A stretch of 18,586 bases of DNA from Armatimonadota bacterium (GTDB taxonomy: Bacteria; Armatimonadota; Zipacnadia; Zipacnadales; UBA11051), in NCBI GenBank assembly GCA_003542955.1, contig DPJP01000314.1, forward strand, positions 22,941-41,526. The letters are read 5' to 3'. The notes beneath the pieces are model-generated. The model was not told the origin of the DNA and made no database searches. It was given only the letters and a program-made list of their open reading frames with translations. The position numbers were made by a program, and so were the translations under genes. Below are positions 14,926-18,586 of the stretch, in pieces (position 1 is the stretch's first letter; each line of letters starts with the position of its first letter).

Positions 14926-16914
14926 ATGACCCCGGTCAGCCCGATACAGATGCTCTGGATGCTGGTCCTGGCCTACCTGTCCACATACGGGCTGGGTGCG
15001 GCGCTGTGTCTGCCCGCAGGTGTGCGCCCGCGCGGCGGCCTTGCACGCACGGGTCTCTACTGCGGTGTGGGCGTGGCAATCCTGGGCTGGGCGGGGTACG
15101 TCTGCTCGTTCAACGGCTGGGGCCTGGCCGCGCGGATCATCGTCTGGGCAGCGGCGGCGCTGGGAGCGGTCCTGATCGCCTGGGGGCGGCGGGCGCCGGC
15201 TGACGACCCCGAGCCGCTGTCCGGCCGCGTCAGGATGGTCATCTTCGTGGCGGTGCTGCTTGCGCTAAGCTTCCGCGCAGCGGCGGTGTGGGGGCAGGTG
15301 TGGGTTGATGATAGCGGTCTGCACTGCGGCGGGCTGTGGCCCGATCTGCTCTACCGCAATGCCACCATCAAGGAGTTCATGACCTTCGACGGTCCGCCGG
15401 AGTGGCCGTGGCTGACGGGAGTGCCGCTGAAGGGCAGTTCGCTCTTGCGGCTCTCGGCCGCAGCGCCGATTCTCGCCGCCGCCGGCGTCGAGCCGCCCCA
15501 TTACCAGTTCGCCGCCGTCTGGCTGATGCTCTACGGCATCCCGGTGGCGGCCGGTGCGCTGCTTTCGATGCTGCAGTACGCCGGGATCAGCCCGATGGTC
15601 GCGGCGCTGACACTGGTCATCACCGCGTTCTTCGGCAATCCGCGTTGGCTGATGGAGGAGCGCTTTGCGCACTCGCCGAGCCTGAGTTGGGCGGGGGGCG
15701 ATGTCTTCTCCTTCGTCTTCCCGGTTGTCTACGCCGCCGTGGGGTTGATCTTTGCGTGCATCCGCCGCTTCACCTGGCCCGTGGCGGCGCTGGTCGCCTT
15801 GATGATGGGCAGCATGACCGGACACGGGCCGTGGCTGACGATGGCGATGCTGGGCGGGGCGATGCTGTGGCTGGTCTATGCGCTGCTGAGCAGGCAGGGC
15901 CGACGCGCGGCGGCTGCAGTCGCCTTCGGCGCGCTGCTGGGCGTTGTGACGCTGCGCACGGTCTGTGGAACCGGCCCGGGTGGGGGAGACGGCAGCCCGC
16001 TGGATATCCTCGCGCCCTCACCTGTGATCCGCTCGATGGCCTGGGCATTCCCATTCCTGAGTGAGCCGCTCAGGCCGCTGCTGTCCGACCTCTCCGCGGC
16101 GTCGGCGGCGAAGCTGCTCAAGTTCTCAGTGACCTACCTGTGCGCAATCGGCTTCTTCCTCCTGGGGAGTCTATGGGTGCGCGCGCTGGTTCTGGCCGAT
16201 TGGCACACCTGGGCTTGGGGGAAGCTCCGCACCCCCACGTACTCATTCATCGCCGCCGTGACGCTCGCAGGCGTGGGGGCGACCTGCTTTCTGGACTTCT
16301 CGCGCGCCGCCTACTCGTATGCGGGCTACGACATGCTGCGCCTGCTCTGGGTTCCGCTCGTGTTCGCCAATGTGGCGCTGGCGGATTTCGCGCTCAGGCA
16401 TCGGGGGGCACTCAACCGCTGGTGGGGGATACTGATCGCGGTGGTGATCGTCGGCCTGGGGGGCTGGGAGTACAGCTACTACATCCTGCTGCGGCGTGCC
16501 CTGCTGCCGCCGGATACCGTCGCCGCGGGTGAGATGCAGGCCATCGAGTACCTCAACGAGCATGCCTCAGCCGATGATATCGTGCTCATCGATCCGCTGA
16601 CCGAGACAGAGCACGAGCCGGGTATGGTCACCCACAACTGGGGCTATTTCTCCGGCCTGTGCATCCCCGCGGTGTGGCTGGACAACCGCGACATGGCGTA
16701 CAAGTTCGGGCAGAACGAGGAGTGGGACCGCCGCGCGAACGCTCTGCGAGCCCTGACGCCGGAAAGCGCTGCCGCATTCATGACAGCGGAGTCCATTGAC
16801 TGGGTCTACCTGCCGCCGCAGAGCCCACTCCGCGCGGCGCTGATCCCGCCCGGCGCGCGTGCGGTGCTCCAAACGCAGACCGGGAGCCTGTACCACTGGC
16901 CGCCCGGCGGGTAG
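14926..16914 (+). CDS. Polytopic membrane protein, possible GT-C type glycosyltransferase
   Basis: A 662-aa protein with about 13 hydrophobic helices spread from residue 8 to about 515, then a soluble C-terminal domain of about 140 residues. I do not recognise a named family. The layout resembles GT-C sugar transferases: an acidic WVDDSGLH in the long loop after the fourth helix (about 125-132), many interior helices, and a C-terminal domain with VLIDP and DWVYLPP strands. However, the classic HPDE-like motif of GT39 is missing, so the enzyme call is tentative. The ATG at 14926 follows GAGG by 8 bases. Downstream, past the stop, lies a degenerate copy of its own last codons. It is convergent with the glycosidase gene, 91 bp apart. 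Confidence 0.8.
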   Translation: MTPVSPIQMLWMLVLAYLSTYGLGAALCLPAGVRPRGGLARTGLYCGVGVAILGWAGYVCSFNGWGLAARIIVWAAAALGAVLIAWGRRAPADDPEPLSGRVRMVIFVAVLLALSFRAAAVWGQVWVDDSGLHCGGLWPDLLYRNATIKEFMTFDGPPEWPWLTGVPLKGSSLLRLSAAAPILAAAGVEPPHYQFAAVWLMLYGIPVAAGALLSMLQYAGISPMVAALTLVITAFFGNPRWLMEERFAHSPSLSWAGGDVFSFVFPVVYAAVGLIFACIRRFTWPVAALVALMMGSMTGHGPWLTMAMLGGAMLWLVYALLSRQGRRAAAAVAFGALLGVVTLRTVCGTGPGGGDGSPLDILAPSPVIRSMAWAFPFLSEPLRPLLSDLSAASAAKLLKFSVTYLCAIGFFLLGSLWVRALVLADWHTWAWGKLRTPTYSFIAAVTLAGVGATCFLDFSRAAYSYAGYDMLRLLWVPLVFANVALADFALRHRGALNRWWGILIAVVIVGLGGWEYSYYILLRRALLPPDTVAAGEMQAIEYLNEHASADDIVLIDPLTETEHEPGMVTHNWGYFSGLCIPAVWLDNRDMAYKFGQNEEWDRRANALRALTPESAAAFMTAESIDWVYLPPQSPLRAALIPPGARAVLQTQTGSLYHWPPGG

Positions 16915-16942
16915 GTTGGGCATCCTGCCCGACGCCGTCGAG

Positions 16943-16976
16943 ACGCAGACGGGCAACCTGTACCGCCGGCCGCCCG
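16943..16976 (+). repeat. Degenerate duplicate of the preceding gene's 3' end
   Basis: These 34 bases match 16873-16906, the last codons of the membrane protein gene, at 29 of 34 positions. The copies are 70 bp apart, so the second is out of frame with the first. Read in its own frame it still gives ETQTGNLYRRPPE against QTQTGSLYHWPPG in the gene, followed by a stop at 16991-16993. This looks like a remnant of a tandem duplication or of an alternative C-terminus. Confidence 0.7.
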
Positions 16977-17005
16977 AGGCAGGGTCGGACTGACGCGCAC
17001 CGCCC

Positions 17006-18586
17006 CTACGGGCCGACCTCGATGGCCTTCGTCGCCTGCATCCCTGTCGCGACGTCCCGCACCCTGACGGTCCATGTGCCCGGTTTGTCGCTGTAGGCAA
17101 GCGGAATGTTGGCGCTGCCGGCGCCCTTCTCGGCCATGATGTTGCAGGCGTACTCAAGCCGCTCGGGGGCATCCTCGCCGCCGGGCTCCTGCACTGACAC
17201 ATGGAACACATGCGGCCCGGGGGTTCCGCCCTCCGTCTCGATGCGGCACTTGACCGCCACGATGTCGCCCACCGCGGCCGTCGTCGGCACGTCCACCGAG
17301 AGCCCTGTCACACGGTAGGGGAGCGCCGCATAGACGCGGGCGATGCCGCGAGGCACGCGGTCACTGATGGTAGCGACCTTGCCCAGGTAGTCGCCTGACC
17401 GTGAAGAGTAGACATGCGCGGGAGCGGGGAGCTTCAGGTCGTAGGCGAGCAAGTCATCGTGGTCCACGGCATCTCCGGCAGGGGTGCGCACAACGCCGAT
17501 CAGTTGCCCGTCGCCAAGTGCCAGCCGCGACACCTCCAGCTCCGTCTCCATGCCGCCCTGTGCGGTGACCTCAACCGGCGCCGACACTCCATGACCTAAC
17601 AGGATTGCCGTCAGCACCCAGCGGATCGGCCGCGTCACGGTCTCGGGCGAAGCAGTCTCATCGAGAGTCTCTCCGGCGACGCCTGAGTCCCAGACCTCCG
17701 CGTAGTTGGAGAACGAGCAGTTCAGGAACACCGTCATTCCCCGGCCCACCTGGTTGACGATCAACGCCGGCATGTCTCCGATCTTCCCGAGCGCAGTGCC
17801 GGCGGTGAGCGTCACGTCGGGCGAGCCCGAAGCGACCGGTATTGCGCCCCGCCCGCCCAACAGGCCGCGCCAGTCGCTGTATGGATTCACCGGAACGGCC
17901 AACTCTGCCGCCTGCAGTTCTGGCGGCTCCAGCGGCTGGGTGATGCCGAAGACGTCATCGAGCATCGCGCGCGGGTGGCCGTGATCATCCCGCACGCCGC
18001 AGTAGCTGTCGGCGATGACGACACCCCCGCCTTCGACGAAGGCCCGGATCGCGTCGGCCTCGCGCTGACTGATCGCCGAGGACCACGGCAGAATGAGAGC
18101 CTTGTACTTGCTCAGCCCACCGGCGGCCATCTGCTCCTCGTGGATGAAGTCATACTGCAGGTGCGATTGCTGGAGGATCTTGCCGATGTTGGTCAGGTTG
18201 ATGTTGTAGTTGCGCAGGCGGTCGCGCACATCGTACAGGCCGGTGGCCGTCGCGGCATGGATGCTTGCGGGTGAGTAGTGGACGGCGATGCCATCCTGCA
18301 CGTACTCGCCGGCCATGAACAGCCTCCCCATGCCGGCCTTGAGTTCCTTGACTTCCTCGAAAAACCACGGGGCCTTGTCGGTGAGGCTCATATCGGGGCG
18401 CACCAGGGGGCAGTTGAGCGTATCCGACATCAGCGTGTAGTAGTTGATGCCGTTGGCGCCGTGGAAGAGGAGGTCCCAGGGCGCATATCGCCCGCGCTGC
18501 TCCTGGTTGTCCTTGTAGTCATAGCCCAGGAAAGTCGAGTAGAAGGTCCCCGGAAGCATGAACGAGCGCTGTAGTTCCCGCTGCAC
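17006..18586 (-). CDS. GH42-like (beta-galactosidase-type) glycosidase, C-terminal part
   Basis: The frame is open through the right edge, so the N-terminal catalytic barrel is mostly outside the window; the GTG at the very edge is internal. The visible 526 residues start at the end of the barrel (APWDLLFHGANGINYYTLMSD). They continue with a GATase1-like domain as in the beta-galactosidase trimerization domain, with SKYKALILPWSSAISQ and AFVEGGGVVIADS at about residues 155-195 of the visible part. Two or more beta-rich domains follow, the last resembling a CARDB/Ig-like module (about 430-525). The family hydrolyses beta-galactosides or related glycosides, often outside the cytoplasm. It converges on the 662-aa membrane protein gene. 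GH42 itself is likely but a neighbouring clan family is possible. Confidence 0.75.
   Translation of the reverse strand: MQRELQRSFMLPGTFYSTFLGYDYKDNQEQRGRYAPWDLLFHGANGINYYTLMSDTLNCPLVRPDMSLTDKAPWFFEEVKELKAGMGRLFMAGEYVQDGIAVHYSPASIHAATATGLYDVRDRLRNYNINLTNIGKILQQSHLQYDFIHEEQMAAGGLSKYKALILPWSSAISQREADAIRAFVEGGGVVIADSYCGVRDDHGHPRAMLDDVFGITQPLEPPELQAAELAVPVNPYSDWRGLLGGRGAIPVASGSPDVTLTAGTALGKIGDMPALIVNQVGRGMTVFLNCSFSNYAEVWDSGVAGETLDETASPETVTRPIRWVLTAILLGHGVSAPVEVTAQGGMETELEVSRLALGDGQLIGVVRTPAGDAVDHDDLLAYDLKLPAPAHVYSSRSGDYLGKVATISDRVPRGIARVYAALPYRVTGLSVDVPTTAAVGDIVAVKCRIETEGGTPGPHVFHVSVQEPGGEDAPERLEYACNIMAEKGAGSANIPLAYSDKPGTWTVRVRDVATGMQATKAIEVGP

Noticed and set aside
16918..16930. Small GGGCA/TGCCC hairpin as a bidirectional terminator between convergent genes
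   Set aside because: Only 5 bp of stem, 3-base loop and no T-run on either side.

Overview
This is a GC-rich bacterial chromosome segment with Shine-Dalgarno-led genes, several GTG starts and tightly packed operons. The gene content (a large secreted heparinase II/III-type lyase, a GH42-like glycosidase, an FG-GAP repeat protein, GT-C membrane proteins and an opine-type dehydrogenase) suggests a free-living, polysaccharide-degrading bacterium of the Armatimonadota/Planctomycetota kind. No rRNA or phylogenetic marker is present, so this placement is a low-confidence inference.

Layout, left to right. The 3' part of nadB (L-aspartate oxidase, NAD synthesis) lies on the + strand at 1-1256 and meets, tail to tail with a 3-bp gap, a minus-strand operon that reads leftward from promoter P1 (5812-5840). 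That operon is a GT39/ArnT-like membrane glycosyltransferase (4033-5766), a secreted eight-repeat FG-GAP protein (2061-3959) and a PgeF/YfiH laccase-domain protein (1260-2048). Upstream of P1 is a two-gene minus-strand module, an AAA_21/OLD-like ATPase (6576-7688) and a DUF4276 protein (5890-6579), translationally coupled by a GTGA overlap and driven by promoter P2 (7744-7772). A third minus-strand operon runs from 13129 to 7802: heparinase II/III-family protein, small two-helix membrane protein, NAD/NADP octopine/nopaline dehydrogenase family protein, and endonuclease IV. Across a divergent, repeat-rich 349-bp spacer, larC (nickel-pincer cofactor synthesis) and a 662-aa polytopic membrane protein run on the + strand. 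They converge on the C-terminal part of a GH42-like glycosidase (minus strand, cut by the window edge).

The most interesting feature is the ATPase-DUF4276 pair. It looks like an ATPase plus TOPRIM-like effector defence cassette and is bracketed by two direct copies of a 30-bp promoter sequence (27/30 identical) exactly 1,932 bp apart. Most lines I counted by hand inside it are lower in GC (about 57-60%) than flanking lines (65-70%). The arrangement suggests a cassette that was inserted, or could be lost, by recombination between identical promoters, leaving one promoter in front of the glycosyltransferase operon either way.

Other structures worth a look are inverted arrays of a 9-bp CGCGAATRR unit between the heparinase and larC genes, an 8-bp AGGATCTC-type tandem array after larC, and a degenerate, frame-shifted copy of the last codons of the 662-aa membrane protein gene just past its stop.
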